DNA of 47,236 nt from a virus. Both the position numbers and the translations under genes were made by a program. A model generated the notes under the pieces. That model was given only the letters and a program-made list of their open reading frames with translations. It made no database searches and was not told the origin of the DNA. The DNA lies in the IMG/VR virus record IMGVR_UViG_3300038557_000032, positions 1-47,236 of that record, one strand, 5' to 3'. This document shows positions 25,079 to 32,604 of this stretch, piece after piece. The first letter of the stretch is position 1, and each line of letters starts with the position of its first letter.

Positions 25079-25100
25079 CTGAAGCTGATTTAGCGTGTTG

Positions 25101-25130
25101 AAGGTAGGCCGCAAGCCCGAAAAACGTCAA
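25101..25130 (-). promoter_or_regulatory. Candidate late promoter
   Basis: On the minus strand TTGACG (25130-25125) is followed after 18 bp by TACCTT (25106-25101). The -35 matches 5 of 6 consensus bases and the -10 only 3 of 6. It lies just upstream of the whole packaging-head-tail operon and partly in the gap after the last early gene. Confidence 0.4.
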
Positions 25131-25133
25131 GAA

Positions 25134-25904
25134 CTATTTTTTCGCCTGCAATTTCAGCGCGTTACCGTCATTCGAGTTTTGGCAACGAAGGCTGTCCAGC
25201 ACCCGCTTCGGCGCCTTGAGCCACGGATGCTCCGGCGCAGCCGGGCCGATGACATCGTAACGGCGCAGCGCCCCGGCCAGATCGATCGCGACCAGCGCCA
25301 GCGCCGCGCGCCAGACCGCGTAGATGGCGCGGCCATGCATGACCTCTTCGACCGACGCCGCCTCGGTCCGCTTCCGCAGGCGCCCCCTCCGATCGACGGG
25401 CAGGCTATCATTCGCCGCGCGCCCCTCAGGCGCCGACCAGCCCTCATGCCAGTCCGGCCCCGTGGCGTTCTTCGCGTTGGTGATCAGCAACGCGACGGTC
25501 GCGGCCTGCTCCAGCCTGATGCCGAAGGCGGCGACGCGCCCGTTCGGCGTGATCGGGCGGCGCAGCCACTGGCCATCATGCTTGCCGATCTCCTGCCCCG
25601 CCGCCGTCGCGCGCTCCCGGTCCCAGATCTCGACCTCGTCATCGCGCTTCCACTCGATCCACATCTCGCCGGCCGACAGCACGGCGTCATGAACGATCAT
25701 GGCGTCGTCAGCCACCTTCATCCCGAGCGCCTTCAGAGCAGCCCCGCTGTTGTCGACCTTGGTTCCGAGCTCGGCATACTGCCCCAGGCTGCCGGAGGCC
25801 GAAGATGAAGGACCGCGAGGCTTCAAAACAGAAACCTGCTTATCAACACACTGAACCCGATAAGCCCAATCAAGCAGATGCTCGATATCGATCTGTTCTT
25901 TCAT
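25134..25904 (-). CDS. Conserved phage protein of unknown function at early-late boundary
   Basis: A 256-residue soluble protein starting MKEQIDIEHLLDWAYRVQCV. It has no recognised catalytic motif. The middle contains AMIVHDAVLSAGEMWIEWKRDDEV and a conserved-looking RRPITPNGRVAAFGIRLEQAATVALLI stretch; the C-terminal third (YAVWRAALALVAIDLAGALRRYDV) is helical. GAGGA lies 9 nt before the start. As the last gene of the early operon, just before the late promoter candidate, it occupies the position of a late regulator (like lambda Q). That role is inference from position only. Confidence 0.6.
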   Translation of the reverse strand: MKEQIDIEHLLDWAYRVQCVDKQVSVLKPRGPSSSASGSLGQYAELGTKVDNSGAALKALGMKVADDAMIVHDAVLSAGEMWIEWKRDDEVEIWDRERATAAGQEIGKHDGQWLRRPITPNGRVAAFGIRLEQAATVALLITNAKNATGPDWHEGWSAPEGRAANDSLPVDRRGRLRKRTEAASVEEVMHGRAIYAVWRAALALVAIDLAGALRRYDVIGPAAPEHPWLKAPKRVLDSLRCQNSNDGNALKLQAKK

Positions 25905-25924
25905 CTGATCTGATCCTCGAAAGC

Positions 25925-26254
25925 CTATTGGCGGGGGTTGGCGGGGGTTTGGCGGTGTTTGAGGGGATGGTTTGGCGGTGCTGAGAGGCGGTGTTTCGTG
26001 AATGTTTTCAGCCGCTTGACAATTATTTGGCGGGGATGGCGGGGATTGTTCGCGCCCTCATGGCGAGAGATCGCAATTTCGGGATTCGCATCCCTGAAAC
26101 CCCTCTCCCCTCCATACGCGCCCGGATAACCCCCGCCATCCCCGCCATATCCGCGCAACATGCTGAAATCGTTTGATAATTCAGAGGCGGCGGTCAAAAT
26201 CAAACCCCGCCTCACCCCCGCCAAGCCCCGCCATTGGCGGGGATCAATCCCCAT
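25925..26254 (-). CDS. Doubtful 109-residue reading frame across the repeat region
   Basis: The reading frame starts MGIDPRQWRGLAGVRRG, overlapping the helicase stop by 11 nt, and ends 20 nt before the next gene, so operon spacing is good. Its product contains NPRHPRQ, TPANPRQ and similar short repeats that simply reflect the underlying GGCGGGG DNA repeats. Arg/Pro/Gly/Asn richness and absence of a fold-like pattern make it equally likely to be a non-coding origin or regulatory region left open by chance. If it is not coding, the 339-bp stretch 25905-26243 holds only repeats. Confidence 0.3.
   Translation of the reverse strand: MGIDPRQWRGLAGVRRGLILTAASELSNDFSMLRGYGGDGGGYPGAYGGERGFRDANPEIAISRHEGANNPRHPRQIIVKRLKTFTKHRLSAPPNHPLKHRQTPANPRQ
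25928..26242. repeat. GGCGGGG repeat cluster, candidate replication origin
   Basis: Direct copies of TTGGCGGGG or close variants start at 25928, 25938, 25949, 25972, 26027 and 26037 (plus GAGGCGGTG at 25986). Inverted copies CCCCGCCA lie at 26131, 26140, 26205, 26216 and 26226. The last forms a perfect palindrome, CCCCGCCA-T-TGGCGGGG (26226-26242). AT-rich patches (around 26016-26028 and 26171-26182) separate the two arms. Iteron-like clusters beside a D5/P4-type helicase-primase gene are often origins. Confidence 0.6.
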
Positions 26255-28016
26255 AACGGGCTCTCCCATGGGGGTTGCGGGGCGCGTCGTCGGGCGCGTC
26301 GGGCACGTTGAAGAGCTCGATATCGAGATAGAAGTTGCGGCCGCCGATCTCGGATTTCGTGAAGCGGTCCGACGCGATGTCGCCGACCTTGCGCATCGAG
26401 CGCGGCGTCTTACCCTCGGCGTGAGACCAGTTGCAATAGGCATCGTAAAGCTGCTGGCCGCCGACGCGCCCGCCCGGCTTCTCCCGCACGCACAGACGCA
26501 GGAACACACCGATCGGGTCGTTGGCGTCGGCATAGTTGCCGGTGTCCTTGCGGACGCTGTCCGCGATGAACAGCCTCTCGCCATTGGCGAGCCAGTCGAG
26601 CACACCCTCGACCAGCCAGGATAGAATGCCCGGCGCCTCCTCCCGAACGAACTCGGCGACGATATCCTCGAATTCGCGCCGCCGCTCCTCGGGGATCGTC
26701 TGGTCCCAATGGACGAGCAGCAGGCGGCGCACGATGCCGAAGTCGGAGCCATCGAGCGTCGGCTTTTTGTTGCCCGACATATGGGCCTTCGCCGTGTTCT
26801 GGAATTCGATATAGCCCTTGAACAGGGCGCGGGCGGTGATCCCTTCGCCGCCGGTCAGGCGCTTGACCAGGTCGTCCTGGAGCGGCGCGTCGCCCTTCAC
26901 CTCGAGGATGCGGACGAAGCGCTTGAACAGTAGGCGGATGATGTCGGGCGAGGCGGAGCCCGCGCCCCTGTCGCCCTGGCCCACGATCGATTCTCGTGGC
27001 AGGCCGACGGCGAGCGCCTCGCCGATCACGCGGAACACCACCTCCAAAAAAACCGACTTGCCATTGGCGCCGGCGCCGAAGTGGAACATGACATATTGCA
27101 GCGGCACGCCGGTAAGGCCGAGCCCGGTGAACATCTGCACCGTCCGGCGCTTGTCGGCATCGGGCAGCATCTCGGCGACGAAGGCGCGCCACCTGTCAGC
27201 CTTGGCATCGATCCCCTGCCAGAGCGTCGGGATGAAGGCCGTGAGCCGGTCCATCGGATCATGCCCGCCATGCTCGATCACGCTCGGTCGCTTCAGTGGC
27301 GCGGCGGGGTCGCTCTCCTCGTCCTCGACCATGGCGAAGGACAGGGTCGCGTTCGGCGTCGCCAGCTTCATCCGGTCGGGGTTGAAGCTGGTATGCGGCA
27401 GTCGCGCCCTTGCATCGGCGAAGGCGAACATCGATTCGACGCGCCCGGCATTCTTCGAGGTCACCGCGTGGTTCAGCCGCCGCGCCACCCGCTTGCCCAG
27501 CGCGTCGCGGGCGCGGTTGGCCTTCTTCACCAGCGCCTTCTGCGGCTTGGTCAGATGCTCGGCATCCGGATCCTCGCCCAAATCTTCTGCCGCCTTGATC
27601 GCGCGCGCCTCCTGCGGCGCATGGCCGAAATAGGCGGTTTCGAGCGCGATCCGGCCGCCCAGGCGGGAAGCGAGCGTCTGCGCCAACGCTGGGCCGTTCG
27701 GCACGTCCCAATGCGTGCCGGCCCAGACGACGCGGTCGCCGCCCGAGACTCCGGCGGCCGCGATCACGGCATAGTCCCGGCCGAAATGGCGCAGGAAGCG
27801 CTCGGCATTGTCGGTATCGGAGGCGTCGAGCGCCGCGCAGCCCTCGACGATGTCCATGTCGACGCTTTCGACGCCGAGATCGCTCGGCCTGTCGCCGTCA
27901 TCCTCGATCTCCGCGGCGGGGATCGCAGGTGCAGGACGAGGCCGAGACGGGGTTGCGGGGCCGGCGAAGGCGCCCTCGACCATATCGGCGATGCGCTGAT
28001 GCGGGTCGTCGGTCAT
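26244..28016 (-). CDS. D5/P4-type primase-helicase (DNA replication)
   Basis: A 590-residue protein. Walker A GAGANGKS (314-321) sits after a D5_N-like region (RWRAFVAEMLPDADKRRTVQMFTG). SF3 helicase features follow: a Walker B-like FVRILEVKGD, then NTAKAHMSGNKKPTLDGSDFGIVRRLLLVHWD, the hallmark sensor region of P4/D5 primases. The N-terminal 200 residues are divergent and include a short GGDRVVWAGTHWDVPNG segment as in phage/plasmid primases. It should unwind DNA at the origin. Its stop abuts the GGCGGGG repeats. ATGA overlap with the methyltransferase stop fixes the start at 28016. Confidence 0.85.
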   Translation of the reverse strand: MTDDPHQRIADMVEGAFAGPATPSRPRPAPAIPAAEIEDDGDRPSDLGVESVDMDIVEGCAALDASDTDNAERFLRHFGRDYAVIAAAGVSGGDRVVWAGTHWDVPNGPALAQTLASRLGGRIALETAYFGHAPQEARAIKAAEDLGEDPDAEHLTKPQKALVKKANRARDALGKRVARRLNHAVTSKNAGRVESMFAFADARARLPHTSFNPDRMKLATPNATLSFAMVEDEESDPAAPLKRPSVIEHGGHDPMDRLTAFIPTLWQGIDAKADRWRAFVAEMLPDADKRRTVQMFTGLGLTGVPLQYVMFHFGAGANGKSVFLEVVFRVIGEALAVGLPRESIVGQGDRGAGSASPDIIRLLFKRFVRILEVKGDAPLQDDLVKRLTGGEGITARALFKGYIEFQNTAKAHMSGNKKPTLDGSDFGIVRRLLLVHWDQTIPEERRREFEDIVAEFVREEAPGILSWLVEGVLDWLANGERLFIADSVRKDTGNYADANDPIGVFLRLCVREKPGGRVGGQQLYDAYCNWSHAEGKTPRSMRKVGDIASDRFTKSEIGGRNFYLDIELFNVPDAPDDAPRNPHGRARYGD

Positions 28017-29653
28017 GCTGCGCGCTCGGCCGAGAAGAACTGGATGCGCTCGGCGAGCCAACGCATGACGGTCACCGCCATGGAGTTGCCATAGCACTTG
28101 TATTGCGGCCCGTCGGGGCAGAGCTCAGCCGGCTTCCCGCGCCACGGGATGCGGGTCCAGCCATCAGGGAAACCCTGCAGGCGCGCGCATTCATCGACGA
28201 TCAGTCGCCGGACAGCCCAGCCATGAGCGATAGCGACCTGCCCGCCGGCATTCGGATGGCTCTCGCCATGCCCCATCGCGCGCAGGGTCGGCGCGACATC
28301 GTCCGCCGCATCGGCGCCGTGATCCTTGCAGGAGAATGCGATGGCAGGCCCGGGCACGCCTGTATCCAGCGGGCCGGTCAGATCGCCGGAGACGAGAACG
28401 TCCGATTGACGCGGATCGAAAGCGATCGCGAGCCCTGCGCCATGTCCTCGACCGGCGGAGGCCTGGAGCGTCGGCGCTATCCCGATGCTGGCGTTGACGG
28501 AGGTATCCTTCGAGGAGAAGGCGATCAGCGCTTCGGTGCCGCAACCGGCGTCGCCGCCCTCGGCGCGCAGGCAAGGCAGACCGTCGCCATAATCCGAGAG
28601 GCCCCGGAGGGCGACCGGGACGAGCGGGATGCCACGACCGGTACCATCCTCGCTCGCGTCGAAGCCCTCTCCGCGCAGGGTGTGCGCGATGAGATAGGTC
28701 GCGGCCGTCTCAGCGCCCATGCCGGGCTGGCGCTCGCCACCGGTCGAATTCGCACCGGCCGGCAAGGTGCCGGCCACCTCGGCGATGAAGGTCTCGACCT
28801 CGAAATCGATCCGCTGCCCCTTCGCGGTCAGCGTGGCGGCTACGTCGATGGCTCCGGAGCGATTACCCCCCCCCATAGGCTTCTCCGACGAGGGGCACGT
28901 CGTCGTGGCTGTAGCCGCCACGGCTTCGAGCGCCGCCCGCAACTGTGGGGGCAGGCTTTTGCCCCGTTTCTCGGCGCGGCGGAGAATTCCCGCGCAGGCC
29001 TTGGGGCTCAAATAGTACCGCCGCGGGATCTGCCCCCCTCCAAGATCGACGACAACGAACACACGCTCGCGTCGTTGGGCCAGGCCGAAGTATTGAGCGT
29101 CGAGAAGCCGCCAAGCCGCCCGTGCCCCTGGCCCCTCAACCATACCCTCGTCCGGCCACCGTCCGATTCCGGCCGGGAGATCGAGGGGAGCATCTGCCCC
29201 GACAAGCGCTCCCAGGAAACAGCCGAAGGCGTTGTCGGGTGTAGAGAGGACACCGGGGACATTTTCCCAGAGGGCGTTCCGGCATCCATGAGATCGAGCA
29301 AGTTCATGGGCGAGCACCGCGAAGGCGAGAGTGAGATTGCCGCGCGCATCGGCCAGCGAGAGCCGCTTGCCCGCGAAGGAGAAGGCTTGGCAGGGCGTTC
29401 CGCCCACCAGCAGGTCGACGTGACCAAGCCGGGTCCGCAGATCCACATCGTCCAGAAGACGCGTGAAGTCGCCGATGTTGGGCGGCGCATTGCCGGAAAG
29501 AGGCTCGTCCGGCATGTTCGAACCGAAGCGCTGCGCCAGCACGGCCGATGCGAACTTGTCGATCTCGCTAAAAGCGGCCGGCGCGAAACCGAGTCCCTGC
29601 GTCGCCACAGAGAACGCCTCGATCCCCGAGCAGATGGAGAGGTAGCGGATCAC
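28013..29653 (-). CDS. DNA (cytosine-5) methyltransferase
   Basis: A 546-residue protein with C5-MTase motifs: SICSGIEAFS (I, ~6-15), PCQ with catalytic Cys88 in GGTPCQAFSFAG (IV), ENVPG (VI, 130-134), QRRERVF (VIII, 193-199) and a C-terminal YKCYGNSMAV (X). Between motifs VIII and IX lies a long variable region (about 230-460) with repeated IAFSSKD / IAFSCKD and VAPTLRAM/IAPTLQAS segments, probably the target-recognition domain. It methylates cytosines, likely protecting phage DNA from host restriction. A run of eight G residues interrupts the coding strand near the middle. ATGA-coupled to the helicase. Confidence 0.92.
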   Translation of the reverse strand: MIRYLSICSGIEAFSVATQGLGFAPAAFSEIDKFASAVLAQRFGSNMPDEPLSGNAPPNIGDFTRLLDDVDLRTRLGHVDLLVGGTPCQAFSFAGKRLSLADARGNLTLAFAVLAHELARSHGCRNALWENVPGVLSTPDNAFGCFLGALVGADAPLDLPAGIGRWPDEGMVEGPGARAAWRLLDAQYFGLAQRRERVFVVVDLGGGQIPRRYYLSPKACAGILRRAEKRGKSLPPQLRAALEAVAATATTTCPSSEKPMGGGNRSGAIDVAATLTAKGQRIDFEVETFIAEVAGTLPAGANSTGGERQPGMGAETAATYLIAHTLRGEGFDASEDGTGRGIPLVPVALRGLSDYGDGLPCLRAEGGDAGCGTEALIAFSSKDTSVNASIGIAPTLQASAGRGHGAGLAIAFDPRQSDVLVSGDLTGPLDTGVPGPAIAFSCKDHGADAADDVAPTLRAMGHGESHPNAGGQVAIAHGWAVRRLIVDECARLQGFPDGWTRIPWRGKPAELCPDGPQYKCYGNSMAVTVMRWLAERIQFFSAERAA

Positions 29654-29656
29654 CCC

Positions 29657-32365
29657 TCACTCCGCCGCTTCGAGCGCCGGAGCGGTCGCGCTCTCGGCAT
29701 CCAGGAGATCGAACAGGCTCGGGATCGCGACCCGCTCTTCCGCTGCGGCGCAGTGGAAGGCGCCGTCCATGAAATAGCCGGGGTTCAGCTCGACGCCGAG
29801 GCCGAAACGCCCCTGCAGGATCGCGCGATAGGGCACGGTCATCAGCCCGCCGAAGGGATCGAACACGGTCTCGCCCGGCATCGACATCTGCGCGATGACC
29901 CGATCGACGATGTCGAACTGCAGCGGGCAGAGATGCATCTCCTTGCCCTTGGCATGCTGCGCCCCGTTCAGCGTCCGCATCCGCGTCACATCGCTCCAGA
30001 CGTTCTGGTCGGGCGAGTGCGGCGGCAGCAGCATGAAGGTCGGCGGCAGGCGCCCGCGCGTCTCCAGCGCCTCGGCGATGGCGACGTGGTACTCGAAATC
30101 GTAGACGGTGGAGAGGTTGAAGCCCTTCCACATCTTGTAGATCGTCGAGGCCGGCACATTGTGCAGGTCTTCGGCCTTGAGCGAGCGGTTCCCGGCCGAT
30201 CGCAGATAGCCATGGGCGTCGATCTGCCAGCGGGCACGGCTATAGCCGTCCGGGTTGATCCAGTCCGAGGCCGGCTTCAGGTTGATCGCGCCATCGTCGG
30301 AATAGGTCAGCTCGTCGTCGGGCTCCAGGTCGCCGGTCTGACCGAACCACTTCTTCGCCTTCACCACCCTCGTATCGGCGTAGCTAACGGAACGGTCCGT
30401 CTGCGGCTTGCGGAAGATCAACAGGTATTCCGGCAGGCCGGCGCCCATCTTGGAGCCGTCCTTGCACTGTTCCGACCAGCCCAGCCGATAGGTCTGGTTG
30501 TTCTCCCGCACCACGTCGGTGGTCACGGTCTTCATGCCGAGGAAGGCGAAGCCGTGCTTGCGGAAGTGCTGGATCGCGTCGCAATGGAAGGTCGAGACGG
30601 TCTGAAAGCCGAGCCCGTTGATCCCGCCGGGGATGATCCGGTCCTTGACGTGGATGACGCAGTTGCGGCCGGGCTGCAGCACGCGCAGCAGCTGCGGCGT
30701 CAGGAAGTCCATCTGCGCCCAGAAATGCGGGTCGCTGTCGGTGTGGCCGAAGTCGTTATAGCTCGGCGTGTATTCGTATTGCGTCGAGAATGGGATCGAG
30801 GTGACGATCAGCCCGACCGAGTTTTCGGCCAGGGCGGCGCTCTCCAGCACCGTGTCGTTGTTGACGATGCGGTGGTTGGCACCCCGGATTTCGACGCGCT
30901 CGACACCGATCGAGCGTGAGAGAGAGGCCGCGAGCGCCTGCTCGTTCAGGCCGTATTCGCGGATGATCTGGCTCATCTGGTCGACCATGTGCTTGTGCTG
31001 CTCCCACTTGGTCAGAAGCGTGCGCAGCACCGCCTGCTCGCCTTCGGACGCGATGATGTGGATTTCGACCGGCCGCTCCTGCTGGAAGCGCTGGATGCGG
31101 TGAATGGCCTGGATGAAATCGTTGAACTTGAAGCCGATGCCGAGGAACACGGCCCGGTGGCAGTGGCGCTGGAAGTTGCAGCCGGAGCCGGCGATGACGG
31201 GCTTGGCCGCCAGATACTGGAAGGCGCCGTCCGAGAAGCCAATGATCGTCTCCTCGCGGGCGCCGAGCTCCTGCGTGCCGTAGACCGAGCGGACGGAGGG
31301 CACCGCGGCCTCGATCGCCCGGCGCTCGTCCTCCAGATCGTGCCAGATGATGAAGTGCTCGGCCGGCGCGGCCGAGAGGATCTCGGAGAGCTTGGCAATG
31401 CGAAGAGGCAGGCTCGCCCGCTTCTCGCGGCTAGCGCCGACGACGCCGAGCGCGTCCCTGGCGATCAGGATGCCCTGGCCGTCGCGCTCGGTCTCGCGGG
31501 TCGCGAGGTCGCTGGCGACGGTATGGTGATGGACGGTCAGCGGCGGCAGGTCATAGCCGGCATCGTCGCAGCCGAGATCGGAGGGCCGCTGCACGAACAG
31601 CGCCCAGCTCGACACCCATAGCCAGAACTCCCGCTCCTTGTGCGGATGGATGGTGAGCTGGTCGGCTTTCTCGCTGTTGCGCTTGAAGAAGCGCGTCTTC
31701 GCCTCGCCGACATCCATCACCTCGAGGAATGCCGAATAGGCCAGCAGCTCGATGAACTCGTTGGGCGAAGGCGTCGCCGTCGCCACCAGCTTGAAGCGGA
31801 CGCCGTCGAACAGGCGCATGAACTCGCGGAAGGTCTTCGAGCCGCCGAAGCCGCGCAGGCAGGACGCCTCGTCGAGCGAGGCTGCACCGAAGGCCCGCGG
31901 ATCGAGCTTGCCGTCGCGCACCGTCTCGTAATTGGTCAGGTAGATGCCGCGCTCGGCGGCTTCCGCCACGCTGCGGATGAATACGAGCACCGGCACGCGC
32001 TCCGGCCGATCCTTGATCCAGAGCGCATGCGCCGCCTTCACCTCGGCCGAGATCTTGTCATGGTCCGCCGTGGCCAGCGTCCGCGCGTCGCGCATGAACT
32101 CCTGACGCACCCCGAGCGGGATCACGATCAGGGCAGATTCTCCGAGCTTCTCGACCAGCAGCCGGCAGAACTCGATCTGCATGAAGGTCTTGCCGAGGCC
32201 GAAGGCCGCGAAGAGCCCGGCCCGGCCGAGACGCAGCGCCCAGCGCACCATCAGGCGTTGATGCGGCAGCAGGATCGGGTTGATCTCCGCGTCCGCGACC
32301 TCGATGCCGGCAGCGACGGCGATGCAGGCCTTGGCCTTGAGGAAGGCGAGATACGCGTCGCTCAT
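29657..32365 (-). CDS. SNF2-like helicase fused to a beta-class DNA methyltransferase
   Basis: A 902-residue two-domain protein. Residues 30-480 form a superfamily 2 helicase: Walker A AFGLGKTF (54-61), a DEAS box (165-168), ATATPSPN (195-202) and motif VI QAIHRIQR (419-426). Residues ~490-870 are an amino-methyltransferase with motif IV TSIPFS (522-527) before motif I FDPFGG (835-840) and a following GVELNPGYF; that IV-before-I order is class beta. The methylated base (N6-adenine or N4-cytosine) cannot be read. Motif IV departs from the usual (D/S)PP(Y/F): the second proline is kept but the first is replaced by Ile. A DNA-translocating methylase is the likely role. Confidence 0.85.
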   Translation of the reverse strand: MSDAYLAFLKAKACIAVAAGIEVADAEINPILLPHQRLMVRWALRLGRAGLFAAFGLGKTFMQIEFCRLLVEKLGESALIVIPLGVRQEFMRDARTLATADHDKISAEVKAAHALWIKDRPERVPVLVFIRSVAEAAERGIYLTNYETVRDGKLDPRAFGAASLDEASCLRGFGGSKTFREFMRLFDGVRFKLVATATPSPNEFIELLAYSAFLEVMDVGEAKTRFFKRNSEKADQLTIHPHKEREFWLWVSSWALFVQRPSDLGCDDAGYDLPPLTVHHHTVASDLATRETERDGQGILIARDALGVVGASREKRASLPLRIAKLSEILSAAPAEHFIIWHDLEDERRAIEAAVPSVRSVYGTQELGAREETIIGFSDGAFQYLAAKPVIAGSGCNFQRHCHRAVFLGIGFKFNDFIQAIHRIQRFQQERPVEIHIIASEGEQAVLRTLLTKWEQHKHMVDQMSQIIREYGLNEQALAASLSRSIGVERVEIRGANHRIVNNDTVLESAALAENSVGLIVTSIPFSTQYEYTPSYNDFGHTDSDPHFWAQMDFLTPQLLRVLQPGRNCVIHVKDRIIPGGINGLGFQTVSTFHCDAIQHFRKHGFAFLGMKTVTTDVVRENNQTYRLGWSEQCKDGSKMGAGLPEYLLIFRKPQTDRSVSYADTRVVKAKKWFGQTGDLEPDDELTYSDDGAINLKPASDWINPDGYSRARWQIDAHGYLRSAGNRSLKAEDLHNVPASTIYKMWKGFNLSTVYDFEYHVAIAEALETRGRLPPTFMLLPPHSPDQNVWSDVTRMRTLNGAQHAKGKEMHLCPLQFDIVDRVIAQMSMPGETVFDPFGGLMTVPYRAILQGRFGLGVELNPGYFMDGAFHCAAAEERVAIPSLFDLLDAESATAPALEAAE

Positions 32366-32604
32366 GCCGCCACCGTCTGGCTCGGGCGAAGCGGATCGCC
32401 GGCGGCATATTCGCCTTGCACCAGCACGCGAAGCCGCGACGCGGCCTGTGCAAGCGCCTCCGCTCGCCTGTGCGAAGCGGCAAGGCAGTTGCCCGCCACC
32501 ACGCCGAGCTCGGGCTCGAAGCGCGTCGTCTCCAGCACATGGATACCGGCGGCTTCCTGCTGCGCCGCGCCTTCCAGCTCGGCAATGATCTCGCGAATAT
32601 TCAT
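32362..32604 (-). CDS. Small hypothetical phage protein
   Basis: An 80-residue, mostly helical protein MNIREIIAELEGAAQQEAAG, with two cysteine-poor halves and a hydrophilic middle (FEPELGVVAGNCLAASHRRAEALAQAASRLRV). It overlaps its neighbours on both sides by ATGA junctions (primase stop at 32601, helicase-methylase start at 32365), so translation is probably coupled. I do not recognise a family. Confidence 0.65.
   Translation of the reverse strand: MNIREIIAELEGAAQQEAAGIHVLETTRFEPELGVVAGNCLAASHRRAEALAQAASRLRVLVQGEYAAGDPLRPSQTVAA

Noticed and set aside
27046-27052. A second slippery-looking T TTT TTG heptamer in the D5-type helicase gene
   Set aside because: It lies within the conserved stretch just after Walker A. 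The -1 product is Arg/Pro low-complexity sequence and would destroy the helicase, so I see no programmed shift.
27929-30919. A 996-codon open frame on the plus strand over the methyltransferase and helicase genes
   Set aside because: It lies opposite the C5 methyltransferase and helicase-methylase genes, both rich in motifs, and its product is Arg/Gly/Asp low-complexity sequence typical of a shadow frame in GC-rich DNA.
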